Shown: positions 9,526 to 18,088 of the stretch, one piece after another
How the letters are laid out: every line of letters starts with the position of its first letter
How positions within the stretch are numbered: the first letter of the stretch is position 1
Assembly: GCA_003550425.1 (NCBI GenBank)
Contig: PUKE01000226.1
Span: 1-49,471, forward strand
DNA length: 49,471 nt
Direction: 5' to 3'
Source of the DNA: Nitriliruptoria bacterium
GTDB lineage: Bacteria > Actinomycetota > Nitriliruptoria > Euzebyales > Egibacteraceae
The notes under the pieces: model-generated
Databases searched by the model: none
What the model was told of the DNA's origin: nothing
Seen by the model: the letters and a program-made list of their open reading frames with translations, nothing else
Translations under genes and position numbers: made by a program

Positions 9526-10926
9526 CTAGTAGGGCGGGCGCACGAAGCCCCGCAGGTCGCTGCGGTCGACCGAGGCGATCCGCACCGGCACGCCGGGCCG
9601 CGAGGCCTCGATCATCTGCCCGCCGCCGATGTAGAGGCCGACGTGCCCCACGGGGTTGCGGAAGGCGACGATGTCGCCGGGCCGGGCCTCGGACCGCGAC
9701 ACGTTGGGCAGCTGCGAGAACTGCGCCGCCGAGGTCCGCGGGATCGACACGCCGACCTGGCCGGTGACGTAGGTCGTCAGCCCCGAGCAGTCGAAGGCGC
9801 CCGGGCCGGTCGCGCCGTAGGAGTAGGGCTTGCCCAGCTGGTCGTGGGCGATCTCCACCGCGCGCTCCCACGGCCGCGGCTCGGGGTCGGGCTCCGGCTC
9901 TGGCTCGGGCTCGGGGTGCTCCTCGTCGGCCATGCTGCGCGTCAGCGCCTCGACCGCGTCGTCGCTGAGCGCCGCGCTGCCGCCGAGCACGAACGACCCG
10001 TTCCACTGGTCGGCCCGCGCGCGCAGGAATTGGTCGTTGTCGTCCTGGGGCTGCGTGGGCGACACCAGGGTGAGCAGCGCCCCGGTGCGCGCCGCCAGCG
10101 AGCCCGCGGCCAGCGCGTCGGGGAAGTCGGCGCCGGTGGCGAGCAGCGCGGCGTCGGGGTCCTCCACGCGCTCCTCGGCGAGCTCGGCGACCAGCGCGGA
10201 GGTCTCGTACCGGTTCGTGCCGGCCACCCGATCGAGGTCGCCGATGAGGTCGGCGGCCTCGTCGAAGGCGGTCTCGCTCACCGTCGACTCGCCACCGACC
10301 ACGAGGCCGCGCTGCGGCGCGATCTCCTCGAGGACCTGTGCGGTGACGTCAGGCAGGCTGTCGCCGTTGGTGAGCAGGATCGGCGGGTTCCCCTCGCCGG
10401 CCGCGAGCGCGCCGGCCGCCATGGCGTCGGGGAAGCGGTCGCCAGCCACGAGGATGACCTCCTCGACGTCCTCGAGGCTGTCAGCGGCCGCGGCTGCCGT
10501 CGCCCAGCGGTCGCGGCCGTTGAGGCGCTCGACGCTGGGGCTGCCGTCCAGGTCGGTCACGTCGTCGGCGACCTCGCTGCCGACCGCTCCGGTGCCCCCG
10601 AGGATCGTGACCTCCTCGACGCCGAGCCGCTCGAGCTCCTCGGCGGTGGCCTCGGACAGCTCGTCCTGGCCCGTCAGCAGCACGGGCGCGTCCCGCTCGG
10701 CTGCCAGGGCGGTGCCCGACAGCGCGTCGGGGAAGTCGTCGGCCGAGACCAGGATCGCCGCGTCGGCCTCGTCCCACCCGTGCTGGCTGGCCGCCACGGC
10801 GGTCTCGATGCGATCGCCGCCGTTGATGCGCTCGGGCGTGGCCGCGGCTGGGAGTGCCAGCACGCCGACCAGCAGCGCGCCAGCGCCCAGCGCGCCTGCG
10901 CGCGCCTGTGCTCGTGTTGCCCGCAT
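9526..10926 (-). CDS. Secreted cell-wall-binding repeat 2 / NlpC-P60 peptidoglycan hydrolase
   Basis: A 466-residue exported protein. A signal peptide ending near LPAAATPE (residue 30) is followed by three cell-wall-binding repeat 2 domains (about 33-330), each with a (R/G)-x-R-(I/Y/W)-x-T-A start, an FPDAL or FPDAM box and a GG segment such as ILGGTGAVG and VLGGSAALS. An acidic Pro-Glu/Pro-Asp linker (about 332-344) leads to a C-terminal NlpC/P60 domain with catalytic Cys380 (FDCSG) and His428 (GHVGLYIG). It would cut peptide stems of peptidoglycan while held on wall polymers. The ATG at 10926 is preceded by GGAGG at seven bases and begins a good signal peptide; an in-frame upstream start was rejected. 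Confidence 0.92.
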   Translation of the reverse strand: MRATRAQARAGALGAGALLVGVLALPAAATPERINGGDRIETAVAASQHGWDEADAAILVSADDFPDALSGTALAAERDAPVLLTGQDELSEATAEELERLGVEEVTILGGTGAVGSEVADDVTDLDGSPSVERLNGRDRWATAAAAADSLEDVEEVILVAGDRFPDAMAAGALAAGEGNPPILLTNGDSLPDVTAQVLEEIAPQRGLVVGGESTVSETAFDEAADLIGDLDRVAGTNRYETSALVAELAEERVEDPDAALLATGADFPDALAAGSLAARTGALLTLVSPTQPQDDNDQFLRARADQWNGSFVLGGSAALSDDAVEALTRSMADEEHPEPEPEPEPDPEPRPWERAVEIAHDQLGKPYSYGATGPGAFDCSGLTTYVTGQVGVSIPRTSAAQFSQLPNVSRSEARPGDIVAFRNPVGHVGLYIGGGQMIEASRPGVPVRIASVDRSDLRGFVRPPY

Positions 10927-11007
10927 GGAACGTCCTCCGTGGGAGCGGTGTCGTTCGGGATGAGCCGCCACGCCTTCGCCCGTGTGCCCGCAGCGCGACG
11001 GCCCGCT

Positions 11008-11112
11008 GTCACGGAGGGGACGTGACGCGCCGGTCGACCGTTGTGACACGGCAGGACAGGTGTGAAGGGTTGCGCGTCACGCTCAGCGTGGTAACGGGTG
11101 CCCTGCGTGACG
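11008..11112. promoter_or_regulatory. GTCAC-rich region with dyads upstream of the NlpC/P60 gene
   Basis: Five GTCAC/GTGAC words fall in about 105 bp, including GTCACG-N7-CGTGAC (11008-11026) and the palindrome CACGCT-C-AGCGTG (11078-11090), with GTAACG nearby at 11091. This lies 80-190 bp upstream of the NlpC/P60 start and just downstream of the M23 gene, so it is a candidate operator region. The binding protein is unknown. Confidence 0.35.
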
Positions 11113-11172
11113 GCGCAGGTCGCGGCCGCATCGCGCGCGTAGCGCTCAGCGCGGTCGGCGGAGGGGGACGCG

Positions 11173-12387
11173 CTACGGGAGGTACCCGCGCGGGTTCTGC
11201 GCCTGCCCGCCGATGCGCACCTCGAAGTGGAGGTGGGTGCCGGTGCAGCGGCCAGTGCAGCCCATCCCGCCCAGGCGCTCCCCCGCCTCCACCGACTGGC
11301 CCGGCGAGACCTCGATGCTGTTGAGGTGGGCGTAGGCGGTGGTCACGCCCCCGCCATGATCGACGATCACGAGGTTGCCGTAGCCGCCCTGGCGCCCGGT
11401 GGAGGCCACCACCCCGCTGCGAGCGGCGACGACCGCCTGGCCCGTCGCGCCGCCGATGTCGATCCCCTCGTGCAGGCGCCCCCAGCGCATCCCGTACTCC
11501 GAGGTCACCGGGCCCTGCGCCGGCCAGCGCCACTGCGCCTCCGCGGGCGCGGCGTCCTCGTCCTCCTCCTCCTCGTCCTCGGCGGCGGCCGCCACCTCCT
11601 CGGCGGCCGTGCCCGCCGCCTGGGCCGCGAGATCGGCGAGCTCGCGCTGCTCGGAGTCGAGGTGGGTCTCCTGGGCCTGGAGCGCCTCCAGCTCCTCGGC
11701 GAACCCCGGGAGATCGTCCGCGCCGGCGTCCCGCACCTCGCGCGCCTGCTCGGCGAGGGCGGCCCGCCGCTCGGTCAGCTCGGCCAGGGCCGCCTCCTCG
11801 GCCATCAGCGCCTCCTCGCGGTCGGCGAGCGCGCGCTGGTCGGCGGCGAGCCGCTCGATCGCGGCGACCTCGGTGCGGCTCATCGCCTCGAGCAGGCTCG
11901 AGCGACGCAGCGCCTCGTCGGGGGAGCCGGCCTCGAGCAGCGCGCCCAGGCTGCCCGAGCCCTCGACCCGCAGCCGGTACAGCGACTGGGCTCGCGCCGC
12001 GAGGGCGTCGGCGCGCTCGGCGGCCTCCTCGGCGGCGGCGTCGCGCTCCTGCTCGGCGTGGCGGACTCGCTCGGCCTGGCGCACCACGGCCTGCTCGGCG
12101 CGCTCGGCGGCCTCGGCCAGCTCCGTCGCGGCGACCTCGGCCTCGGCGACGGCCTCGGCATGCTCGTCGCTGCCAGGCTCGGCCTCGTCGAGGCGATCCG
12201 CGAGCCCCTCGAGGCGCTCGCCGGCCCGGTCGAGGGCCCGCGCGTCCGACTCGGCCCGCTCAGCGGCGACCGGTGTGGCGAGCGCGGCCCATCCGAGCGC
12301 GGACAGCACCAGCGAGGACAGCAGCGCCGCCGCGACCCGCCCGGCGCGCGCCCGTGATGCGCCGTTCGCCTGTTGCGCCTGGTCCAC
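11173..12387 (-). CDS. Coiled-coil M23-family peptidoglycan endopeptidase
   Basis: A 404-residue exported protein. An N-terminal signal/membrane segment (VAAALLSSLVLSALGWAALA, about residues 18-37) is followed by a long Ala/Glu-rich coiled coil (about 45-260), an acidic Glu/Asp stretch and a C-terminal LytM/M23 metallopeptidase domain with the zinc motifs HEGIDIG and HLHFEV. The plan resembles EnvC/NlpD-like or RipA-associated division hydrolases. The GTG at 12387 has AAGGGG five bases upstream; an ATG at 12528 would add 47 Arg/Gly-rich residues running through the promoter region and was rejected. It ends about 250 bp upstream of the NlpC/P60 gene on the same strand. Confidence 0.85.
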   Translation of the reverse strand: MDQAQQANGASRARAGRVAAALLSSLVLSALGWAALATPVAAERAESDARALDRAGERLEGLADRLDEAEPGSDEHAEAVAEAEVAATELAEAAERAEQAVVRQAERVRHAEQERDAAAEEAAERADALAARAQSLYRLRVEGSGSLGALLEAGSPDEALRRSSLLEAMSRTEVAAIERLAADQRALADREEALMAEEAALAELTERRAALAEQAREVRDAGADDLPGFAEELEALQAQETHLDSEQRELADLAAQAAGTAAEEVAAAAEDEEEEDEDAAPAEAQWRWPAQGPVTSEYGMRWGRLHEGIDIGGATGQAVVAARSGVVASTGRQGGYGNLVIVDHGGGVTTAYAHLNSIEVSPGQSVEAGERLGGMGCTGRCTGTHLHFEVRIGGQAQNPRGYLP

Positions 12388-12490
12388 CTGGTCCCCTTGG
12401 TCGCCCGCGTTGGTCGCCCGCGCGAGGCCGCGCCACGCCGCCCGCGTCGCACCGCCCGCACCACGTGTGCCCGCGACGCTCCCCCGAGCG

Positions 12491-12514
12491 CCACGGGCGA
12501 AGGGTAGCCCGTGG
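12491..12514. promoter_or_regulatory. Dyad centred on the -10 element of the M23 gene
   Basis: CCACGGGC-N8-GCCCGTGG is a perfect 8-bp inverted repeat. Its 8-nt centre, read on the minus strand, is the -10-like TACCCT (12506-12501). The predicted transcript would start near 12494 with a leader of about 105 nt before the M23 GTG. The geometry suggests a repressor operator. Confidence 0.4.
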
Positions 12515-12537
12515 CGCGCGCGTGGCACACTTCCCGC

Positions 12538-12576
12538 GTGCTGCGCTCGAGCCCCGCACCGCAGGCGATGCGCTGA
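12538..12576 (+). CDS. Possible 12-residue leaderless leader peptide before the CNNM pair
   Basis: GTG at 12538 opens a 12-codon frame ending in TGA at 12574-12576, whose last base is the A of the following ATG (TGATG). A CACACT hexamer lies six bases upstream of the GTG, the spacing of a leaderless mRNA. The CNNM gene itself has no convincing ribosome-binding site, so its translation could depend on termination of this short frame. The peptide has no recognisable function; the call rests only on geometry. Confidence 0.35.
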   Translation: MLRSSPAPQAMR

Positions 12577-13874
12577 TGGACCCGATCCTCGCGGGCACCG
12601 CCGTGGTGGTGCTCATCCTCGCCAACGGCTGGTTCGTGCTCGGCGAGTTCGCCTTCGTCGCCGCCGACCGGGCCGCGCTGGCCGACGGCGCCGAGCGCGG
12701 CGACCGCCGCGCGGTCCGCGCACTGGAGGTCCAGCGCCGGCTGTCCTTCATGCTCTCGGGGGCCCAGCTCGGCATCACCGTGACGAGCCTGCTGGTCGGC
12801 GCGATCGCCGAGCCGCTGTTCCGCCAGCTGCTGGCCGGCCCGTTCGGCGCCGCGCCGATCCCGCCGGGGACCAGCGTCGCGCTCGCCGTGGGCACCGGCC
12901 TGGTGCTGTCCACCGCGGTGCAGATGGTCTTCGGGGAGCTGGCCCCCAAGAACCTCGGGATCGCACGCCCCGAGCGCTTCTCCCTGGCCGTCGCCGGTGG
13001 GCTGCGGGCCTACCTCACCGTGGCCGGCCCGATCATCCGGCTGTTCGACGGCGCGTCCAACGCGCTGCTGCGTCGCGTCGGGGTCGAGCCTGCCGAGGAG
13101 CCCGACCCCTCCGTGGACCCCTCCGAGCTGGCCCGCATCGTCGGGGAGTCCGAGCAGGTCGGCGCGCTGAGCGAGGGGCAGGCCGAGCTGCTGGGACGCG
13201 CCCTGGCGTTCCGCGAGCGCCGCACGGCCGCGGCGATGGTGCCGGCGCCGCAGGTCCATGCCGTCGCGGGCGAGGCGTCGTGCGCCGCGCTGCAGCGGCT
13301 CGCGGTCGACACGGGGCACAGCCGGTTCCCGGTGGTCGGTCCCGGCGGGCTGGACGACCTGCGCGGCGTGGTCCAGGCCAAGGACGTGCTGTGCGTGCCG
13401 GTGGACGAGCGGGAGGCGACCACGGTGGCCTCGCTGGCCGCCGCCCCGGTCGTCGTGCCCGAGTCGACGGTCCTGGGCGAGCTGATCGGCGAGCTGCGCC
13501 GTGCCCGGTCGCCGCTGGCGGTCGTGGTCGACGAGCACGGCGCCACCGCCGGGATCATCTCCCTGGAGGACGTCGTGGAGGAGCTGGTCGGCGAGATCCG
13601 CGACGAGCACGACCCCGAGGAGCCGCGGGTGGTGGCCCAGGCGGGCGGGGCCTATCTCGTCCCCGGATCGTGGCGACCCGACGAGGTCGAGCGCGACACC
13701 GGCATCGCGCTGCCCCGTGGGGACTACGAGACCGTCAGCGGGCTGGTGATGGAGCGCCTGGGACGCCTGCCCGAGCCCGGCGACGCGGTCGAGGTGGATG
13801 GGGTGAGCCTGCGCGTGGTGCGCGTGGACGGGCACGCGGTGGGGCGCGTGTGGCTCGCGGAGGCACGCCGATGA
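12576..13874 (+). CDS. CNNM/CorC-type membrane transport protein (first of a pair)
   Basis: A 432-residue protein of the CNNM family (DUF21 + CBS pair + CorC_HlyC), often annotated hemolysin family and linked to magnesium or cobalt homeostasis. The DUF21 membrane domain covers about residues 1-165 (LSFMLSGAQLGITVTSLLVG, FGELAPKNLGIA). A CBS pair follows (about 205-335, with HSRFPVVG, VVQAKDVL, VVDEHGATAGIISLEDVVEE) and a C-terminal CorC_HlyC domain ends the protein (about 350-430). The start overlaps the stop of a possible leader peptide. It overlaps the second CNNM gene by four bases (ATGA), so the two are coupled. Transport of divalent cations is family knowledge, not read from residues. 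Confidence 0.9.
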   Translation: MDPILAGTAVVVLILANGWFVLGEFAFVAADRAALADGAERGDRRAVRALEVQRRLSFMLSGAQLGITVTSLLVGAIAEPLFRQLLAGPFGAAPIPPGTSVALAVGTGLVLSTAVQMVFGELAPKNLGIARPERFSLAVAGGLRAYLTVAGPIIRLFDGASNALLRRVGVEPAEEPDPSVDPSELARIVGESEQVGALSEGQAELLGRALAFRERRTAAAMVPAPQVHAVAGEASCAALQRLAVDTGHSRFPVVGPGGLDDLRGVVQAKDVLCVPVDEREATTVASLAAAPVVVPESTVLGELIGELRRARSPLAVVVDEHGATAGIISLEDVVEELVGEIRDEHDPEEPRVVAQAGGAYLVPGSWRPDEVERDTGIALPRGDYETVSGLVMERLGRLPEPGDAVEVDGVSLRVVRVDGHAVGRVWLAEARR

Positions 13875-15151
13875 GCGTGCCCGCCCTGCTCGGCGCGCTC
13901 GGGCTGCTCGCGGCCAACGGCTTCTTCGTGGCCGCGGAGTTCGCGCTCGTCGCGGCCCGGCGCTCGCGCCTGGAGGAGCTGGCCGCCCAGGGGCGCCGTG
14001 GCGCCCGATCGGCGATCGCGGGCGTCCGCGAGCTGTCGCTGATGCTGGCCGGCGCGCAGCTGGGCATCACCCTGGCCTCGCTGGGCCTGGGCGCCATCGC
14101 CGAGCCCGCCGTGGCCAGCGCCCTCTCGGAGCTGCTGGGGCTCGCCGGGGTGCCAACGGCGGTGCGCGGCGCGCTGGCCTTCGCCATCGCGCTGACGATC
14201 GTGGTGTTCCTCCACATGGTCGTGGGCGAGATGGCGCCCAAGACGTGGGCGATCGGCGCGCCCGAGCGCGCGGCGCTGGTGCTGGCGGTGCCCTTCCGCG
14301 CGTTCACGCTGGTCCTGCGGCCCTTCATCACGCTGCTCAACGTGGCCGCCAACGGCGTCGTCCGCGCCCTCGGGGTGCAGCCAGTGGCCGAGCGCGTGAT
14401 CGTGCACGATCCACGCGCGCTGCGTCAGCTCGTGGCCGAGTCCGCGGCGCGCGGCACGCTGTCGGCCGACGAGCGGGACCTGCTCGACCGGACCCTGGCG
14501 GTGGGCGAGCTGGACGCCGAGGCGGCGATGATCCCCCGCCCCGACATCGTCGCGGTGCGTGCCGACGCCGACGTGGCCGAGCTCGAGCGCCTGGCCTGCG
14601 CCACGGGGCGCTCGCGGCTGCCGGTGCACCGCGGCGACCTCGACGACCTGGTGGGCGTGCTGCACGTCAAGGACCTCCTGGCGCTGCCCGAGGCCCGTCG
14701 GGAGCAGGTGCGGGCCGAGGACCTCGCCCGCCCGGCATTGGTCGTGCCCGAGCCGCGCGAGGCCGAGGGCCTGCTGCGCGAGCTGCGCGACGCCGGCCAG
14801 CACGTGGCGCTCGTGGTCGACGAGTACGGGACCGTGTCGGGGCTGGTGGCCCTCGAGGACCTGCTCGAGGAGCTCATCGGGGAGTTCGAGGACGAGAGCG
14901 ACCAGGCTGACGCGACCGCGCTGGTCGCGGCAGGGGCGGTGCGGGTCCCCGGCTCGCTGCGACCCGACGAGCTGGCGGCGCGGACCGGGGTGCACCTGCC
15001 CCCCGGCGAGCACGAGACGGTCGCGGGGGTCCTGATCGCCCGTCTCGGTCACCTGCCCGTCCAAGGTGAGAGCGTGGACGTCGACCAGGCCCGACTCGAG
15101 GCCGCCCGGGTCGAGGGCCCCCGCGTGGTGGAGGTCGCGGTCCACCGGTAG
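13871..15151 (+). CDS. CNNM/CorC-type membrane transport protein (second of a pair)
   Basis: A 426-residue paralogue of the preceding gene with the same order: DUF21 membrane domain (about 1-170; LSLMLAGAQLGITLASLGLG, VVGEMAPKTWAIG), CBS pair (about 215-345; GRSRLPVHRGD, HVALVVDEYGTVSGLVALED) and CorC_HlyC domain. Tandem pairs of this family are common in actinobacteria and may form heterodimers. It starts at an ATG overlapping the previous stop. The end faces the diguanylate cyclase gene across a 37-base gap with no clear hairpin. Confidence 0.9.
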   Translation: MSVPALLGALGLLAANGFFVAAEFALVAARRSRLEELAAQGRRGARSAIAGVRELSLMLAGAQLGITLASLGLGAIAEPAVASALSELLGLAGVPTAVRGALAFAIALTIVVFLHMVVGEMAPKTWAIGAPERAALVLAVPFRAFTLVLRPFITLLNVAANGVVRALGVQPVAERVIVHDPRALRQLVAESAARGTLSADERDLLDRTLAVGELDAEAAMIPRPDIVAVRADADVAELERLACATGRSRLPVHRGDLDDLVGVLHVKDLLALPEARREQVRAEDLARPALVVPEPREAEGLLRELRDAGQHVALVVDEYGTVSGLVALEDLLEELIGEFEDESDQADATALVAAGAVRVPGSLRPDELAARTGVHLPPGEHETVAGVLIARLGHLPVQGESVDVDQARLEAARVEGPRVVEVAVHR

Positions 15152-15188
15152 GGCGTGCGCTGGCGCCCGACCGACGACCGCCGCGACC

Positions 15189-16547
15189 TCAGGCGTCGGG
15201 CCCGGCGAGCGACTCGGGCGGAGCCTCGCGCGTCGCCGGGGCGGCATCGGCGCGGCGCTGCCGCGGCGACGCCGCGTGTGGGTGGCCCTCGGGCGCGTCT
15301 GCCTCGGACGCGTCTGCCTCGGACGCCTCTGCCTCGGACGCCTCTGCCTCGGACGTCGAGCCCGCGGGGGGCTCGTGGTCCTCCGCGTCGGTCTTGCGCA
15401 GGTACATGCGGTGGTCGGCGACGCGCAGCAGCTTGGCGGGCTCGTCGCCGTCACGAGGATGCACCGCCACCCCGACGCTGGCCGAGACCTGGACCGGCGC
15501 CCCGTCGAGGACCACGGGCTCGGCCAGGCGCGTCAGGATGCGCTCGGCCCAGCGCGAGGTCTGGGTCACCGCGCCGTCGCCGCGCACGACCACCGCGAAC
15601 TCGTCCCCACCGATCCGCGCCACCACGTCCTGCTCGCGCAGCGTGCTGCGCAGGCGCTGGCCGATGATGCGCAGCACGCGGTCGCCCGCCTCGTGCCCGA
15701 GGGTGTCGTTGACGTCCTTGAAGCCGTCGAGGTCGGCGACGAGGACCGCGGCGGGCTCCTCGCCGCCCGCGGTGACCTCGGCGAGCTCCTCCTCGACCCT
15801 GGCGCGGTTCGCCAGGCCGGTGAGGTGGTCGTGGCGGGCCTCGTGCTCGCGGCTGCGCAGCGTGCGCACCAGGGCGAGGAGCCCGACGGCGGGCACCAGC
15901 AGCAGCGGCACGAGGTGCGGGGCGGCGTCGACGATCACCGCCACCAACGGCGCCGAGGCGATCATGCCGAGCGCCGGCAGGCGCTGGGAGCCGAGGACGT
16001 CGCGCGCTGCCTGGCGCAGCGCGACGCCGCTGAGCAGCGCGATGCCGAGCACCATGAGCGTCTGGTTGGCGACCCAGCCGGCGACCAGGCCGACGCCGAC
16101 CGCGGGCAGGTCGGCGGGGTCCAGGGGCGGCGCGGTGGGCGCCTGGAGCGCCGGCAGCGCCCCCAACGCCACCAGCGCGCCTCCGGCGGCCAGCAGCGAC
16201 AGCGGCAGCTGGCCGAGGTTGTACAGCATCCGCCAGCGGTCCACGCCGCGGACGAGGCCGCTCAGCAGCGCTCCCAGCAGCGCGAGCACCGCCGCGGGCA
16301 GCACTCCACCCACGAGCAGCGCCGCGTAGGCCCAGACCACCGTCCCGGTCAGGGTCGAGCGGCGCCCCGGTCGCTGCAGGACCGTCGCGAACACCTCGGT
16401 GGCCACCAGCCCACCGGCCAGCAGCCACACCCCTGGCTGGGTCAACGGGGCGGGCGCGACGAGGGCCAGCGCGACGAGCGCCACCAGCACGCCCAGCGCC
16501 AGGGCGAGCGAGGCCACGGCGAAGCCCCGCGGCGCGCCAGGCGTCAT
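15189..16547 (-). CDS. Membrane-bound diguanylate cyclase (GGDEF)
   Basis: A 452-residue protein with about eight hydrophobic segments in residues 8-250 and a GGDEF domain at about 265-385. The active-site motif is intact (GGDEF, 313-317) and an allosteric I-site RxxD (REQD, 304-307) lies five residues before it, so the enzyme should make c-di-GMP and be product-inhibited. No EAL domain is fused. The Ala/Glu-rich tail has four consecutive SEA(D/E)A pentapeptides encoded by a 15-bp tandem repeat (about 15292-15352). The ATG is preceded by GGGAGG at six bases. No sensory ligand can be inferred for the membrane region. Confidence 0.9.
   Translation of the reverse strand: MTPGAPRGFAVASLALALGVLVALVALALVAPAPLTQPGVWLLAGGLVATEVFATVLQRPGRRSTLTGTVVWAYAALLVGGVLPAAVLALLGALLSGLVRGVDRWRMLYNLGQLPLSLLAAGGALVALGALPALQAPTAPPLDPADLPAVGVGLVAGWVANQTLMVLGIALLSGVALRQAARDVLGSQRLPALGMIASAPLVAVIVDAAPHLVPLLLVPAVGLLALVRTLRSREHEARHDHLTGLANRARVEEELAEVTAGGEEPAAVLVADLDGFKDVNDTLGHEAGDRVLRIIGQRLRSTLREQDVVARIGGDEFAVVVRGDGAVTQTSRWAERILTRLAEPVVLDGAPVQVSASVGVAVHPRDGDEPAKLLRVADHRMYLRKTDAEDHEPPAGSTSEAEASEAEASEADASEADAPEGHPHAASPRQRRADAAPATREAPPESLAGPDA
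15292..15352. repeat. 15-bp tandem repeat inside the GGDEF gene
   Basis: Four copies of a unit close to GCGTCTGCCTCGGAC encode SEA(D/E)A pentapeptides at the C-terminus of the cyclase. The reading frame is kept, so copy-number change would only alter tail length. Confidence 0.75.
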
Positions 16548-16662
16548 CGCCGGCCTCCCACGCGGTCCCCCTCGCCGTCCGCAGCAGCGGGGGCTGCGGT
16601 GCCTGTGCTGCTCATGCTGCCCTGCCGCGCCGTCGCGATCCTCGCGGAACAGACGAGAGGGT

Positions 16663-16718
16663 AGCGGGAGGGGCCCCGGGGCGGCGCGCACGCGCGCCGC
16701 CCCGGGGCCCCTCCCGCT
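16663..16718. terminator. 27-bp perfect hairpin downstream of moeZ
   Basis: Arms 16663-16689 and 16692-16718 are perfect reverse complements over 27 bp, separated by only two bases (AC). It begins eight bases past the moeZ stop and lies about 115 bp upstream of the diguanylate cyclase start, both on the minus strand. It is probably the moeZ terminator; there is no U-tract. Confidence 0.7.
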
Positions 16719-16725
16719 GCGCGCC

Positions 16726-17895
16726 TCAGTAGGACGGCTGGGTCGGGTCGATCTCGTCGACGTAGGCGTCGATGCCGCCCTTGAGGTGCTTCACGTCGCG
16801 AAAGCCCCGCTCGCGCAGGTGGTCGAGGGCGTCCTTGGAGCGCACCCCGGCCTTGCAGTGCAGCAGCAGCGGCTGGTCGGGGTCGAGCTCGACCGAGCGC
16901 TGCGCGAGCTCGCCCAGCGGGATCAGCTCCGCGCCGGGGATCCGGTTGATCTCGTACTCGTGCGGCTCCCGCACGTCGACGATGCGCACGCCCTGCTGGC
17001 GCTGCCGCTCGAGCTGCTGCGGGGTGACCTCCTCGTCGGGGTCGAGCGGGCTCTCCTCGGCCCGGTCATGGGCCGGCATGCCGCAGAACTGCTCGTAGTC
17101 GATGAGCGCGGTGACCGTCGGGTTCTTCCCGCAGACCGGGCACTCGGGGTCCTTGTTGACCCTCACCGTCTGCCAAGAGGCCTCCAGCGCGTCGTAGATG
17201 AGCATCCGCCCGATCAGCGGCTCGCCGACGCCGGTGAGCAGCTTGATCGCCTCGGTGGCCTGGCCGGCGCCGATCGTGGCGGGGATCACGCCGAACACCC
17301 CGCCCTCGGCGCAGCTGGGGACCATGCCCGGCGGTGGCGGCTCGGGGAACATGCAGCGGTAGCACGGCCCCTCGTCGGCATGGAACACCGACAGCTGGCC
17401 GTCGAAGCGGAAGATGGAGCCGTACACGTTCGGCTTGCCGAGCAGCACGCACGCATCGTTGACGAGGTAGCGCGTCGGGAAGTTGTCGGTCCCGTCGATG
17501 ACCAGGTCGTAGGGCTCGAAGATCTCCAGCGCGTTGTCGCTGGTGAGCAGCGTCTCGTGGGTCTGGACGGTCACGTTGGGGTTGAGGTCCTCGATGGTCT
17601 CCCGCGCCGACTCGACCTTGCGACGGCCCACGTCGGAGGTGCCGTGGATGATCTGGCGCTGGAGGTTGGACTCGTCGACGACGTCGGCGTCGACCAGCCC
17701 GATCGTGCCCAGGCCCGCCGCGGCGAGGTACATCGCCAGCGGCGAGCCGAGCCCTCCGGTCCCGATCAGCAGCACCTTGGCGGCCTTGAGCCGACCCTGG
17801 CCCTCGATGCCGACGTTCGGCATGATCACGTGGCGGCTGTAGCGCTCCACCTCGTCCTTGGTCAGCGTGGCGGGCTCGGCGATCAGCGGCTCCAT
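16726..17895 (-). CDS. moeZ: Adenylyltransferase/sulfurtransferase MoeZ
   Basis: A 389-residue fusion of an E1-like MoeB/ThiF domain (about 10-265) and a C-terminal rhodanese domain (about 285-385). The nucleotide-binding GTGGLGSPLAMYLAAAG is at about 46-62, zinc cysteine pairs are CYRC and CPVC, and the rhodanese loop HCKAGVRS carries Cys347. In mycobacteria MoeZ adenylates and sulfurates carrier proteins (MoaD, CysO, ThiS) for molybdopterin, cysteine and related pathways. It lies next to the suf operon on the same strand, but a 220-bp gap and a suf terminator separate them. The ATG is preceded by GAGGGG. Confidence 0.95.
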   Translation of the reverse strand: MEPLIAEPATLTKDEVERYSRHVIMPNVGIEGQGRLKAAKVLLIGTGGLGSPLAMYLAAAGLGTIGLVDADVVDESNLQRQIIHGTSDVGRRKVESARETIEDLNPNVTVQTHETLLTSDNALEIFEPYDLVIDGTDNFPTRYLVNDACVLLGKPNVYGSIFRFDGQLSVFHADEGPCYRCMFPEPPPPGMVPSCAEGGVFGVIPATIGAGQATEAIKLLTGVGEPLIGRMLIYDALEASWQTVRVNKDPECPVCGKNPTVTALIDYEQFCGMPAHDRAEESPLDPDEEVTPQQLERQRQQGVRIVDVREPHEYEINRIPGAELIPLGELAQRSVELDPDQPLLLHCKAGVRSKDALDHLRERGFRDVKHLKGGIDAYVDEIDPTQPSY

Positions 17896-18088
17896 GTGCG
17901 GTCCCCTCGTCGGAGGCGGTGCGCGCGGTGGCGCAGGCGGTCGTGGTCTGGCTGTGGACGGGTCGGGCCAGCGGAGGAGGCCCGATCGGCGCCCAGTGGA
18001 GCGCCGTCAGCGACCGCCCGCACGACGCCCTCCGTGGAAACGGTGCGTCGCGCGGGCGGCAGCGGGGGACGGCCGGCGGCGGGCGGCG

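Noticed and set aside
10927-11172. c-di-AMP (ydaO) riboswitch before the NlpC/P60 gene
   Set aside because: Such riboswitches often precede this gene type, but the conserved GGGGAACC- and GGGTGAAT-like cores are not present.
12388-12528. Upstream ATG of the M23 peptidase
   Set aside because: It runs through the promoter dyad and puts 47 basic residues before the signal sequence; the GTG at 12387 has a good ribosome-binding site.
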